From contig NZ_LT629692.1 in NCBI RefSeq assembly GCF_900100885.1, forward strand, positions 1,116,001 to 1,180,000: a DNA stretch of 64,000 nt, in the 5' to 3' direction. The notes under the pieces are model-generated. The model was not told the origin of the DNA. It did not search any database and was given only the letters and a program-made list of their open reading frames with translations. The stretch comes from Microbacterium pygmaeum. Lineage in GTDB: Bacteria; Actinomycetota; Actinomycetes; Actinomycetales; Microbacteriaceae. Made by a program: the position numbers and the translations under genes. Numbering within the stretch: the stretch's first letter is position 1; each line of letters begins with the position of its first letter. This document shows, in pieces, positions 31,033 through 39,460 of the stretch.

Positions 31033-33182
31033 AGGACGGCCCCACCGGCGCGGATCAGCTCTTCTTCGTCGGCGGCCACGCCGCGGTAGATCGGGCCCAG
31101 AGCGCTGGCCATCGCCTGGATCGTGAAGTTCGCGCGGACCATCTCGTGCGCGGCATCGGCTCGCATCTCATCCGGCCGGACTGCGACATCCAGCGCCGCG
31201 CCGACGGCGGAGGCGAGCCGGGCGACGTCCCACGTCTGCGTCAGGATGCCGGTCACTCCATCCTCGACGTACGTCGCGGGGCCGCCGCCGTCGGGTGCGA
31301 CCACCATCAGACCCGTCGCCATCGCCTCGAGCAGGGCGATGCCGAACTCCTCCTTCACGCTCGCGCAGACGTACACGCCGCCGGCGGGCATGAGAGCGGG
31401 CAGACCGAACCGTGCCGCAGCGAGCCACTGCGCCGCGACGTCGTTGGGCCTGTGGCCGGCGAGAATGAGTCCGGCGCGGTCGCGCTCGCCGGGCGGCACC
31501 GCGGCATCGATCCGCGTCAGCTGTTCGCGCTCGTCCAGGGACGGATGCTCGAGATCGCCGCCCACGATCAGCAGATTGGCCCGATCGCGCAGGGGTCCGC
31601 ACGCCCATGCCTCCACCAGCGTCGCCATGCCCTTCACACGGTGCATGCGGCCGACGGTCAGCACCAGCGGGAGGCTCCGTCGATGCTCGGGCAGTCGCGT
31701 GAGCAGTGCGCGGAGTTCCTCGACGCCTGCGGGCGCCCGATCGGGAGCGGGCTCGCGCGCCGTCGAGACGGCGCCGTCGACCACTGCGAGATCGACGCCC
31801 TCCGCGACGACGGTGTGTCGTTCGGGGTGCGAGGTGATGTCGATGCCGACGAGCTGGCGCATGTCCTGCTGCAGCGCAGGACGGGGAAAGAGCACGGTGT
31901 GCGCGGCGTTGGCCGCCAGGTTCGTGACCAGACGCGCGCGGAACCAGAAGTGTTCGCGGAGGTCGGTCGCCCCGAAGTTCCCCCGGGTCAGCGCGCCCGA
32001 CCGGTCCAGCGAGCGGATCACCGCGTGCGGGTCGGGAGCGACGGTGAACACGGTGGGGATGCCGAGCTCCCGCGCGACATCGGCGGCGGCGAGGCTTCCC
32101 ACATCGGCCATGCGCAGGTGGAGGAGGTCGACGCGACCGGCGGAGCGCAGAATGCGTCGGATGCCGCGCCGCGCGGTGACTCGCAGCGGCCATGCGGCCG
32201 CGGAGGGAACCGGGGCGGGGAGCAGGGGGACTCGTCCGTAGATGTGCCCTGATGGGATCGAACCGATCTCGAGGAGGTCCTCCGCTGCCTGCGAGACCGG
32301 TCCCCGCGAGAGGGTGATCACCCGACCCACGCCGGTGCTCGGATCGGCGACCAGCGCGTCGCCCAGCCGCACGAGGAGAGTGGCGATGCCGCCGTTGTCG
32401 CCGGCGCCGACCGCAGACAGGGACGGATCGATGTCGGCGTGCAGGAACAGCTGCCCGATCGTCAGTCCCTCCGCGCGGACCGGCACGGGCGCATCGCGCG
32501 CGGCGTCGAGGTCGATCAGGGCCAGCCGTGCGGCGCCTGCGATCCGCGGAGCGCCATCGAGCGCCTCCTCCAGAATCTCCCGTACACCGGGGGCGCCGGG
32601 TCGCTGACCGAGGGCGGCGACTGCTGCGACGCGGGCGTCCTCACCCTCATGGCCGTCGCGTGCGACTTCGCGCAGCACGCGGGTCGCGACGTCGGGACGC
32701 ACGAGTCCGACCGTCTCCACCAGCCGTGCACGACCGCCGGGATCCGTCGTCGCCTGCAGGGCGGTCTCGAGGCTCACGGCGAGGATGTCGGCTGCCGCGG
32801 TCGACCACTTCTCGAGCGTCCGCTGCGCGAGCATCCCGGTGAAGCCGCCGGAGACGACCTGTCCGATCAGACGGCCGACCGCGTCGATGCGGGGCAGCCC
32901 GGAACCCAGCGCCCACGCGGCGTGCTCGCGGATGGTCGCTCGATCGTCCGAGAGCAGGGAGGTCAGCATGCGAGCGGCCTGATCGTCGAAGACCTCGGCG
33001 AGGGCGTGCACTGCGGCGATCGCCGCCACCTGGTCCTCGCCCTTCAGCGCGGTCGAGAGGACCCGCAAGGTGCGCACGCCCGGATCGCGCCCGGCCTCGA
33101 ACGCGAGGTCGTCCGCGAGGCGGATCGCCTCGACGATTCCCGGCGCTTCGCGCACCGCATCCAGAGCCGTCTGCACGCCCAT
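31029..33182 (-). CDS. HEAT-repeat domain fused to a GT4-type glycosyltransferase
   Basis: The first 220 or so of 717 residues are HEAT-like helical pairs, for example AAIAAVHALAEVFDDQAARMLTSLLSD and REHAAWALGSGLPRIDAVGRLIG. Then a GT-B fold begins: IGQLFLHADIDPSLSAVGAGDNGGIATLLVRLGDAL. The C-terminal half has LVLTVGRMHRVKGMATLVEAW and the donor-binding E-x7-E motif in EEFGIALLEAMATG, followed by GGGPATYVEDGVTGIL. The layout resembles sucrose-synthase/GT4 enzymes with an unusual protein-interaction front end. It leads an operon with the GT1 gene and is divergent from the pyruvyl transferase gene. The substrate is unknown. Confidence 0.83.
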   Translation of the reverse strand: MGVQTALDAVREAPGIVEAIRLADDLAFEAGRDPGVRTLRVLSTALKGEDQVAAIAAVHALAEVFDDQAARMLTSLLSDDRATIREHAAWALGSGLPRIDAVGRLIGQVVSGGFTGMLAQRTLEKWSTAAADILAVSLETALQATTDPGGRARLVETVGLVRPDVATRVLREVARDGHEGEDARVAAVAALGQRPGAPGVREILEEALDGAPRIAGAARLALIDLDAARDAPVPVRAEGLTIGQLFLHADIDPSLSAVGAGDNGGIATLLVRLGDALVADPSTGVGRVITLSRGPVSQAAEDLLEIGSIPSGHIYGRVPLLPAPVPSAAAWPLRVTARRGIRRILRSAGRVDLLHLRMADVGSLAAADVARELGIPTVFTVAPDPHAVIRSLDRSGALTRGNFGATDLREHFWFRARLVTNLAANAAHTVLFPRPALQQDMRQLVGIDITSHPERHTVVAEGVDLAVVDGAVSTAREPAPDRAPAGVEELRALLTRLPEHRRSLPLVLTVGRMHRVKGMATLVEAWACGPLRDRANLLIVGGDLEHPSLDEREQLTRIDAAVPPGERDRAGLILAGHRPNDVAAQWLAAARFGLPALMPAGGVYVCASVKEEFGIALLEAMATGLMVVAPDGGGPATYVEDGVTGILTQTWDVARLASAVGAALDVAVRPDEMRADAAHEMVRANFTIQAMASALGPIYRGVAADEEELIRAGGAVL

Positions 33183-33299
33183 GCTTGTATCCCGTCGCCG
33201 ACCCGCCCCGGGGCGGGCGGGCTCTCGATCGTAGTCGCCGGAAACGACGCGCGCGTGGGCTACCGTGAACGGGTCCACATTGCTATCGGAGGATCCTGC

Positions 33300-34481
33300 A
33301 TGCGCGTCGTCGTGCTCGGAGATGTCGGCGTCGTGCAGGGGATGATGCACATCGGCGATGAGGCGATGTTCCGGGCGGCTCGCGACGAACTCGTCGCCCG
33401 CGGCGCCGAGATCGTCGCCGTCTCCTCAGTTCCGGACGAGACCGCCAGCCGATATGGGGTCGGGGCGGTGCCGCGGATTCGATTCGACGGGCTCGATCGG
33501 ACCGCGGCTGAGGATCGGGTGCAGGCCGTGCTCGCACATGCGGGCGGACGCGACGTGCTGCAGCAGGGCGACCCCGCGCGCGCCGTCGTCGAGGCCGTCC
33601 ACGGTGCCGATGGCGTCCTGATCGCCGGTGGCGGGAACCTCGCGTCGACGTGGCCTCTGCACGTCTACGAGCGGGCAGCCCTCGGTGGCATCGCGAGGAT
33701 CCTCGGGCGACCGATCGTCGTCACGGGCCAGACCCTGGGCCCGGACCTGCGCGGTCGCGATCGCGAGCTGGTCGGCGAGCTGCTGGCCGGCGCTGCCCTG
33801 GTCGGCGTCCGCGAGTCGGCGTCCGAGGCGCTCGCCGTCGTCTTCGGTACTGTGCCGCGGCTCGGAGTCGACGATGCGTCCTTCCTCGGCATCGCCCCTA
33901 CGGGCGAACCGGACGAGGCGAGACGAGGCGTGCTCGTCAGCCTCTCCCTCTCGCTCGGCGGAGCCCCGCCCGAAGAGATCGCGACGCGGATCGCGGCGCT
34001 CGTCGACGCGGCGGCGGAGACCGTCGGCGGCGGGGTGCGCTTCCACGCGCATTTCGGCCCGCTCGATGATCCGCAGCCGCGTGGCGACGAACCGCTTCAC
34101 GAACTCGTGCGTGCACGGATGCGCGGCACGTCGACGGTCGTCCCCACCGGCGACGCGCCGGCTGCGGCATCCCTCGCCCGCTCGTCGGCGATGCTCATCA
34201 CGGGTCGGTATCATCCCGCGGTCTTCGCCGCACCTGCGGGAGTTCCCGTGGTGGGGCTGGTCACAGATCGTTACACGGCCGTGAAGCAGCGCGGCGCACT
34301 CGCGCACTGGGGTCAGGACTCGGTCGTCGAGGTGTCAGCGGCGGATCGCGACGGCATCCCGCTCCTCGCGTCGTCGTGGCGCGACCGCGACCGCATCGCC
34401 GACGAGGCGCGGCTGCGTTTTCCTCGCCACCGTTCAGAGACGACGCAGTGGTGGGATGCCGTCGCCCGGTCGTTCCGCTGA
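33300..34481 (+). CDS. Polysaccharide pyruvyl transferase family protein
   Basis: This 393-residue protein begins VVVLGDVGVVQGMMHIGDEAMFRAARDEL, the start of the PS_pyruv_trans domain. GADGVLIAGGGNLASTWPLHVYERAALGG and GRPIVVTGQTLGP follow. Near the end LITGRYHPAVFAAPAGVPVVGLVTDRYTA matches the conserved region with His and Arg. Members add pyruvate ketals to, or otherwise modify, exopolysaccharide or cell-wall sugars. The ATG at 33300 has a GGAGG site. It is divergent from the HEAT/GT4 operon, and the four genes together suggest synthesis and decoration of a surface glycan. Confidence 0.87.
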   Translation: MRVVVLGDVGVVQGMMHIGDEAMFRAARDELVARGAEIVAVSSVPDETASRYGVGAVPRIRFDGLDRTAAEDRVQAVLAHAGGRDVLQQGDPARAVVEAVHGADGVLIAGGGNLASTWPLHVYERAALGGIARILGRPIVVTGQTLGPDLRGRDRELVGELLAGAALVGVRESASEALAVVFGTVPRLGVDDASFLGIAPTGEPDEARRGVLVSLSLSLGGAPPEEIATRIAALVDAAAETVGGGVRFHAHFGPLDDPQPRGDEPLHELVRARMRGTSTVVPTGDAPAAASLARSSAMLITGRYHPAVFAAPAGVPVVGLVTDRYTAVKQRGALAHWGQDSVVEVSAADRDGIPLLASSWRDRDRIADEARLRFPRHRSETTQWWDAVARSFR

Positions 34482-34611
34482 CCCGCAACGACTCCGGCCT
34501 CGGGCGCATGCCGCATGATGCATACGTGACCGCGCGGGGGCAAGGGGGTGGCTCGGACCGGGCGGACGACGGAGACTGAAGACAACTGTTCTGCAACCTC
34601 GAGGAGCCGTC

Positions 34612-34851
34612 GTGCGATTCTTCAGCATTCTTCTTCTGATCGGAGCGGCCGCCGCGGCCGCGTACGTTCTCGGCGCACAGGCGGGCCGCTCGCGCTACCG
34701 CGAGATCGCGCACGCCGCTCGCACCTTCTGGAACGACCCGCTCGTCGCCAAGGCGCGCGATCGTGCGATGAAGTCGGCCAAGAAGAGCACGAAGAAGGCC
34801 GCGAAGGAGGCGGACAAGCTCAAGCGCCGCGCCATCAAGGCGATGGGCTGA
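34612..34851 (+). CDS. Small membrane-anchored protein with a lysine-rich tail
   Basis: The 79 residues consist of one N-terminal transmembrane helix (FFSILLLIGAAAAAAYVLGAQ) followed by a strongly basic, Lys/Ala-rich cytoplasmic helix (residues 48-79) and a middle segment YREIAHAARTFWNDPLVAKARD. The tail looks like a histone- or YtxH-like nucleic-acid or membrane-surface binding helix. Such proteins are common and uncharacterised in Microbacteriaceae. The GTG at 34612 has a CGAGGAG site upstream. It is monocistronic, convergent with the flavodoxin-like gene. Confidence 0.78.
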   Translation: MRFFSILLLIGAAAAAAYVLGAQAGRSRYREIAHAARTFWNDPLVAKARDRAMKSAKKSTKKAAKEADKLKRRAIKAMG

Positions 34852-34866
34852 GCTCGTCCGCCCTGC

Positions 34867-35469
34867 TCACTCCGGCGGGTACGGCTGCGCCGTAAGCAGC
34901 TTCGCGAGGTGGGCGGCGTTGCGCGCGGCGGTCGCGGTCGCGCTGGCGACCTCGTCGGGAACGGCGTCGAGGTCGTTGTAGTCGACGGTGTGCATCGCCT
35001 CGCCGTTCCAGTACGTCCCTCCCTGCGAGGGGATGCTGAAACCGACATCGGCCAGCGCCTGATAGATGTCCGCGGTGATCTTGTGCGCGCCGTCCTCATT
35101 TCCGACGACGGCGGTGATCGCCACCTTGCCCTCCACGAGCGGTCGGCCCGCGGCATCCGTCTCCGACAGCTCCGCATCGAGACGCTCCAGCACGCGCTGG
35201 GCGACGCTGGACATGTGCCCCATCCATGTCGGCGACGCGACGATCAGGATGTCCGCCGCCAGGACGTTCGCGCGGATCCGGGGCCACGCGTCGCCGTCGC
35301 CCATGTCGGCTTCCACACCGGGCTTCACGTCGTGATCGACGACGCGGATCAGCTCGCCGCCGACGTCGTGGGCAGCGAGTGCGTCAAGGACCTCCTGAGC
35401 GAGCTTGTCGGTGCTCGAGGCCGCCGGAGACGACTTGAGTGTGCAGCTGAGCGCGAGTGCGCGAACCAT
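34867..35469 (-). CDS. Flavodoxin-fold NAD(P)H-dependent reductase
   Basis: This 200-residue FMN-binding protein has the N-terminal phosphate loop region ALSCTLKSSPAASSTDKLAQEVLDAL. The aromatic/hydrophobic loop ILIVASPTWMGHMSSVAQRVLERLD is typical of NADPH-dependent FMN reductase or flavodoxin family proteins, as is KVAITAVVGNEDGAHKI. It probably reduces quinones or other small electrophiles in the cytosol. The ATG at 35469 is preceded on the minus strand by an AAGGGGAAAC ribosome site; the open frame beyond it lacks similarity. It is divergent from a 72-residue gene. No regulator is adjacent. Confidence 0.88.
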   Translation of the reverse strand: MVRALALSCTLKSSPAASSTDKLAQEVLDALAAHDVGGELIRVVDHDVKPGVEADMGDGDAWPRIRANVLAADILIVASPTWMGHMSSVAQRVLERLDAELSETDAAGRPLVEGKVAITAVVGNEDGAHKITADIYQALADVGFSIPSQGGTYWNGEAMHTVDYNDLDAVPDEVASATATAARNAAHLAKLLTAQPYPPE

Positions 35470-35584
35470 GTGTTTCCCCTTCCCGGTTCTGCGCATGACG
35501 CTAATCGGGAACCTGCGGACGATCGTGGCCTTGACAAAGCTGGGATCCTTGAGTGACCGCCTTCCCCCGGCCTCAGGAGTGCAC

Positions 35585-35803
35585 ATGCCCGGCAGATTCG
35601 ATCTCGACGTCACGACCCTCAGCCAGTTGCTGGATGATCCCGAAGCGCGGGCGATCATCGTCGAGCTCGTGCCGGAGCTTCCGGGTCACCCGATGGTGGG
35701 AATGATCAAGAACATGCCGGCGAGCACGGTGCTCGCGATGGCCGGCTCTCAGCTGCCCGCCGCGACGCTCACCGAGTTGAAGGAGCGCGTGAGCGCGCTC
35801 TGA
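35585..35803 (+). CDS. 72-residue helical protein, stand-alone small domain
   Basis: The sequence starts MPGRFDLDVTTLSQLLDDPE and continues with a helical region including ELVPELPGHPMVGMIKNMPA, ending TLTELKERVSAL. It resembles a short helical segment seen at the C-terminal ends of some glycosidases and esterases (LLDDPEAxAIxxxxxPEL), here encoded alone. An AGGAG site 6 nt before the ATG at 35585 supports this start over longer frames. No function can be given. It may be a small binding domain working in trans with a carbohydrate enzyme. Confidence 0.65.
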   Translation: MPGRFDLDVTTLSQLLDDPEARAIIVELVPELPGHPMVGMIKNMPASTVLAMAGSQLPAATLTELKERVSAL

Positions 35804-35821
35804 GGGGCGTCCGCCGCGGGC

Positions 35822-36667
35822 TCAGCCCACGCAGTCGCGCCAGGAGTGCTGCGGATCGTACCCGAGCAGGCGGCGCGCTTTGTCGATGGAGAGCAGTGTC
35901 TCGTTCTGGGCGAACCCCGCGTGCACCTCGACGCCCGGGAAGACCTCGGCGATGAGCTCGTCGTTCGGGCGACTCATGACGGTGTCGGCGGCGGCGATGA
36001 TGAAGTTGTCGAAACCGACGGGTGCGACGCGCAGTGCGCGATCGATGGCCTGCGCGCCGTCACGGGCATCGATGTAGCCCCAGAGGTTCCATTTGCGGGC
36101 CAGCGCGTCGGCGTCGTAGGAGGGGAAGTCCGCGTAGTCCTCTGGAACCATGACGTTCGAGAACCGCAGCGCGGTGATCGACAGATCGGGGTGCCACCGC
36201 ACGAGCTCGCGGGCGAGCTGTTCCTCGAGCACCTTCACGATCGAATAGACGCTCTCCGGGCGCGGCGCGTACTCCTCGTCGACCGGGATGTAGGGGGGTG
36301 GAACGTCGAACGGAAGCCCGAGGACCGTCTCGCTGGATGCGTACACGATGCGACGGATGCCGGTGCGCGCAGCACCCCAGAAGACGTTGAACGTGCTGGC
36401 CATGTTGTTGTGGAATGTGGCTACGTCGGTGCGGATGCCGGAGGCGGGGACGGCCGCGAGATGGACGACGGCCTCGAACGGCGCGGCCCGATCGACGCCG
36501 CCCAGCGCATCGACCACCTGCCCGTAGTCGGTCAGATCGACCTGCACGAAGCCGGCGCCGCGAGCACCGACCACATCCAGGCCTGTGACGTCATGACCGG
36601 CCGCCCTCAGCTCGCGAGCGACGACGGTGCCGAGTTTGCCGGTTGATCCGGTCAGAGCGATGCGCAT
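35822..36667 (-). CDS. NAD-dependent epimerase/dehydratase-type SDR
   Basis: This 281-residue extended short-chain dehydrogenase has the cofactor motif TGSTGKLGTVVA (7-18). FEAVVHLAAVPASG and IVYASSETVLGLP carry the catalytic Ser region, and YSIVK holds the Tyr-x3-Lys pair. It acts on a nucleotide-sugar or similar substrate in the cytosol; the family is often near sugar catabolic genes, as here. CAGGCT lies 6 nt before the ATG on the minus strand (36679-36674), consistent with a leaderless start. Upstream lies the repeat region 36731-36880, then the GH2 gene on the same strand. Confidence 0.88.
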   Translation of the reverse strand: MRIALTGSTGKLGTVVARELRAAGHDVTGLDVVGARGAGFVQVDLTDYGQVVDALGGVDRAAPFEAVVHLAAVPASGIRTDVATFHNNMASTFNVFWGAARTGIRRIVYASSETVLGLPFDVPPPYIPVDEEYAPRPESVYSIVKVLEEQLARELVRWHPDLSITALRFSNVMVPEDYADFPSYDADALARKWNLWGYIDARDGAQAIDRALRVAPVGFDNFIIAAADTVMSRPNDELIAEVFPGVEVHAGFAQNETLLSIDKARRLLGYDPQHSWRDCVG

Positions 36668-36730
36668 GCAGCCAGCCTGCCACGGCGGAGCTGCGCCCGG
36701 CGCGTGCTCCGAGCCCTCGTCCCCCAGCCC

Positions 36731-36784
36731 ACTTGACCCGATCGGCCCCTTCCCCGAGCAGGGAAGGGGCCGATCGGGTCAAGT
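36731..36784. repeat. Copy 3 of the ACTTGACCC intergenic palindrome
   Basis: Perfect 24-bp arms (36731-36754 and 36761-36784) enclose a 6-nt loop just downstream of the GH2 gene. This is the longest of three related copies. The right arm runs straight into a 15-bp tandem array made of the arm's own end sequence. Confidence 0.88.
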
Positions 36785-36880
36785 CGGATCGGGTCAAGTC
36801 GGATCGGGTCAAGTCGGATCGGGTCAAGTCGGATCGGGTCAAGTCGGATCGGGTCAAGTCGGATCGGGTCGAGTCCGATC
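36776..36880. repeat. 15-bp tandem array growing out of the palindrome
   Basis: Six perfect copies of GGGTCAAGTCGGATC (36776-36865) and a seventh diverged copy (36866-36880). The first unit overlaps the end of the palindrome's right arm, so the array was probably made by repeated duplication of that end. The units encode no supported protein. Confidence 0.9.
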
Positions 36881-36908
36881 GGGGTCGAGTGAGGGCGGAT
36901 GCCGCGTG

Positions 36909-39338
36909 TCAGCCGGCCGTGATCGTCATGCTCGCCGGTGCCAGGCCGTCAGCCGTCACGGTCACCGTGATCGCGCCGGCGCCCGTCGGGCGCACGATCG
37001 CCAGCGCGCGGCCATCGTATGTCGTGACCGTGTCGCCGTCGAACGGCTCCTCGGTGCGAGCGCGACCGGTGCCGAACCCGGCCAGGACGCCGGGGCCGGT
37101 GACGGAGACGGTGGCGGGGCGATCCGCGTCGGTGAAGGTCGAACCCGAGGCATCGGCGATCGCGATCTCGACGAACGCGAGGTCGTCCGGGTCGGCCGCG
37201 ATGGCCGTCCGCTCCGCCGACAGAGTCAGCCGCGGCGCACTGTCGGCGGTGCGAAGACGGGTGCGACCCGTCTCGGCTCCGGCCGAACGGGCGATGGCGA
37301 CGAGTTCGCCTGGCCGGTAGACGGTCTTGAAGCGGGCGATCAGCGGCGCGATCTCTCCGACAGTCGCGGTCCCCACGGGCTCGCCATCGATGAGCAGCTC
37401 GACCTCGTCCGCGTCGCTGTAGACGTCGACGACGACCGGTGCGCCGGGCTCGACCCCCCACGTCCAACTCGCGACCGAGTCATCCCAGGACCACGGGGTG
37501 GTGGCGGTCGGCCGCCCGTGGTGCTGTGGGCGGTGCACCGCGAGGTAGGGGTCGGTGCGCAACCCGAACGCGATCTCCCGGTAATACGACACCGTCCGGC
37601 GATGGCCGGTGATGTCGATGTCGCCGGACTCGGCCAGCAGGTACGGATACGGGCCCGCCGTGCCGGTCGGCTGGTAGCCCTCCACATCGGTGTAGTCGAC
37701 CCTTCCGATCCCCGCCTCGCCGAGGTAGTCCCAGCCGGTCCAGGTGAAGTCGCCGATCACGTGCGGGTGCTCGAGGACCAGCCTCCACATGCGCTCGATC
37801 TTCGCGGGGAAGGTCTCCGAGCCCACGATCACCCGGTGCGGGAACAGCTCGGCGTCCAGGGCGTAGCGCGATTCGGCGTAGTTGAAACCGACGACGTCCA
37901 GGACTGCGGCCGACTCCTCGGTCGACTCGCTGACCATCGCGGACGCGTTCATCAGGCCCATCTGCTCGCCCATGTCGGCCATCATCGTGTTCGGGTCCGC
38001 GGCTTCCAGCTCCGCTCGGGCCTCGGCCATCTTGTCGAGGTTCGCGATGATCCCGTTGATGCCGTTGGTGACGAAGCGGGTGTCATCCAGCGCGCGGACG
38101 GCCTCGGCGATCCGGCGACTCCAGCTCGAGCCGATCGGGGTCGCCAGCTCGAGGATCTCGTTGCCGATCGAGTACATGATCACGCTCGGGTGGTTCACGT
38201 CCTTCGCGACGAGGGCCGCGACATCGTCACGCCAGGTCTCGGCGAACGACACCGACGAGTCGAAGGCGGTCTTCGAGCGCGTCCACACGTCGGTCAGCTC
38301 GTCCATCACCAGGACGCCGTGGCGGTCGCAGGCCTCCAGCATGGCGCGGCTCATCGGGTTGTGGGCGCTGCGCAGCGCGTTGAAGCCGGCCGCCTTCAGC
38401 AGCCGTACCCGCCGCTCCTCGGCGGCGCCGATCGTCGCAGCCCCCAGCGGGCCGTTGTCGTGGTGCACGCACGCGCCACGCAGTTTCACCGTCCGGCCGT
38501 TGATCCGCAGTCCGCGCTGCGGATCCAGCTGCAGGCGGCGGATGCCGAAGCGCACCGTCTCCTCATCGCCCGCTGCGGCTCCGTCGGTGCCGTCGAGGGT
38601 GACACGCGCCGAGTACAGTCCGGGGGAGTCCGGATGCCAGAGGCTCGCGTCCGGGACGCTCAGGCGGGCCCTGGCGATCGCCGTCTCGCCGGGCAGGACC
38701 GTGACCGGGGCCGACGTCGCGGCCACTTCGGCGCCGTCCGGACCGACGATCGACCAGGCGATGCGCGACATCGAGGTGTGACGACCCGCGTTCTGCACCG
38801 TCGTCGCGATCTCGACGATCGCGCGGTCCTCGTCGATGTCGGGCGTGGTCACCCGCGTTCCGTCCAGTGCGATGTGCGTGGGCTCGGCGACCACGAGGTG
38901 CACTGGTCGGTAGATCCCGGCCCCCGAATACCAGCGGCTGTCCTTGTGCGCCCTCGCCTCTACGGAGATTCGGTTCGTCCGGCCGAACACGAGGAACGGG
39001 TCCAGCGTCACGGCGAACGCCGCGTAGCCGTTGGGCTGGTGCGCGGCGAACTCGCCGTTCACGTACACGACGGCATCCCGGTAGACGCCCTCGAACTCGA
39101 TGAGAACCGTCTTCTCGCGCCACGCGTCCGGAACATCGAACGTCTTCACATACTCGAACACCCCACCGCGGTGATAGCCGGCGCCGACGCCCTGGTCGCT
39201 GTCGGCAGATCGCGGCAGGTCGCGCATCGCATCGTGCGGCAGAGTCACGGGCTGCGGCTCGATGTTCGCTCCCATCGCCTCGAACGCGCCGAGTTTGGGA
39301 CCGACGGTCCAGCCGTCTGTGAAGGGATGGCGGATCAC
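36909..39338 (-). CDS. Glycoside hydrolase family 2 (beta-galactosidase-like)
   Basis: This 809-residue enzyme has a sugar-binding jelly-roll at the front (WREKTVLIEFEGVYRDAVVYVNG), an Ig-like domain, a catalytic TIM barrel and Ig-like C-terminal domains. The barrel contains LRSAHNPMSRAMLEACDRHGVLVMDE, the acid/base Glu in YSIGNEILEL and the nucleophile Glu in VGSETFPAK. Likely activities are beta-galactosidase, beta-glucuronidase or an arabinopyranosidase. The start is GTG 39338, behind a GAGGAG site; the frame extends 29 codons further without similarity. It is divergent from a LacI gene, and the shared operator ATGTTACCGGTAACAT (39401-39416) links it to the arabinose genes. Confidence 0.9.
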   Translation of the reverse strand: MIRHPFTDGWTVGPKLGAFEAMGANIEPQPVTLPHDAMRDLPRSADSDQGVGAGYHRGGVFEYVKTFDVPDAWREKTVLIEFEGVYRDAVVYVNGEFAAHQPNGYAAFAVTLDPFLVFGRTNRISVEARAHKDSRWYSGAGIYRPVHLVVAEPTHIALDGTRVTTPDIDEDRAIVEIATTVQNAGRHTSMSRIAWSIVGPDGAEVAATSAPVTVLPGETAIARARLSVPDASLWHPDSPGLYSARVTLDGTDGAAAGDEETVRFGIRRLQLDPQRGLRINGRTVKLRGACVHHDNGPLGAATIGAAEERRVRLLKAAGFNALRSAHNPMSRAMLEACDRHGVLVMDELTDVWTRSKTAFDSSVSFAETWRDDVAALVAKDVNHPSVIMYSIGNEILELATPIGSSWSRRIAEAVRALDDTRFVTNGINGIIANLDKMAEARAELEAADPNTMMADMGEQMGLMNASAMVSESTEESAAVLDVVGFNYAESRYALDAELFPHRVIVGSETFPAKIERMWRLVLEHPHVIGDFTWTGWDYLGEAGIGRVDYTDVEGYQPTGTAGPYPYLLAESGDIDITGHRRTVSYYREIAFGLRTDPYLAVHRPQHHGRPTATTPWSWDDSVASWTWGVEPGAPVVVDVYSDADEVELLIDGEPVGTATVGEIAPLIARFKTVYRPGELVAIARSAGAETGRTRLRTADSAPRLTLSAERTAIAADPDDLAFVEIAIADASGSTFTDADRPATVSVTGPGVLAGFGTGRARTEEPFDGDTVTTYDGRALAIVRPTGAGAITVTVTADGLAPASMTITAG

Positions 39339-39400
39339 GATGAGACTCCTCGGGTCGACTGGACGGCGGGAGATGGGTGCGTCATCGTCGCCGTGCTGAC

Positions 39401-39416
39401 ATGTTACCGGTAACAT
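39401..39416. promoter_or_regulatory. LacI-type operator between the GH2 and LacI genes
   Basis: ATGTTACCGGTAACAT is a perfect 16-bp palindrome with the central C-G step typical of LacI-family sites. The identical 16-mer stands before araD at 46497-46512, which points to a common regulator. Confidence 0.8.
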
Positions 39417-39460
39417 CCTCCGCACTCCACAGCGCCCGAACGACGGCTATTGTGAGCGCG

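Noticed and set aside
36776..36880. Possible CRISPR array
   Set aside because: Units are contiguous 15-mers with no spacers, and no cas genes are nearby.
36627..39413. A 928-codon plus-strand open frame with repeated GSGQV units
   Set aside because: It is antisense to the GH2 gene; the peptide repeats only translate the 15-bp tandem DNA array.
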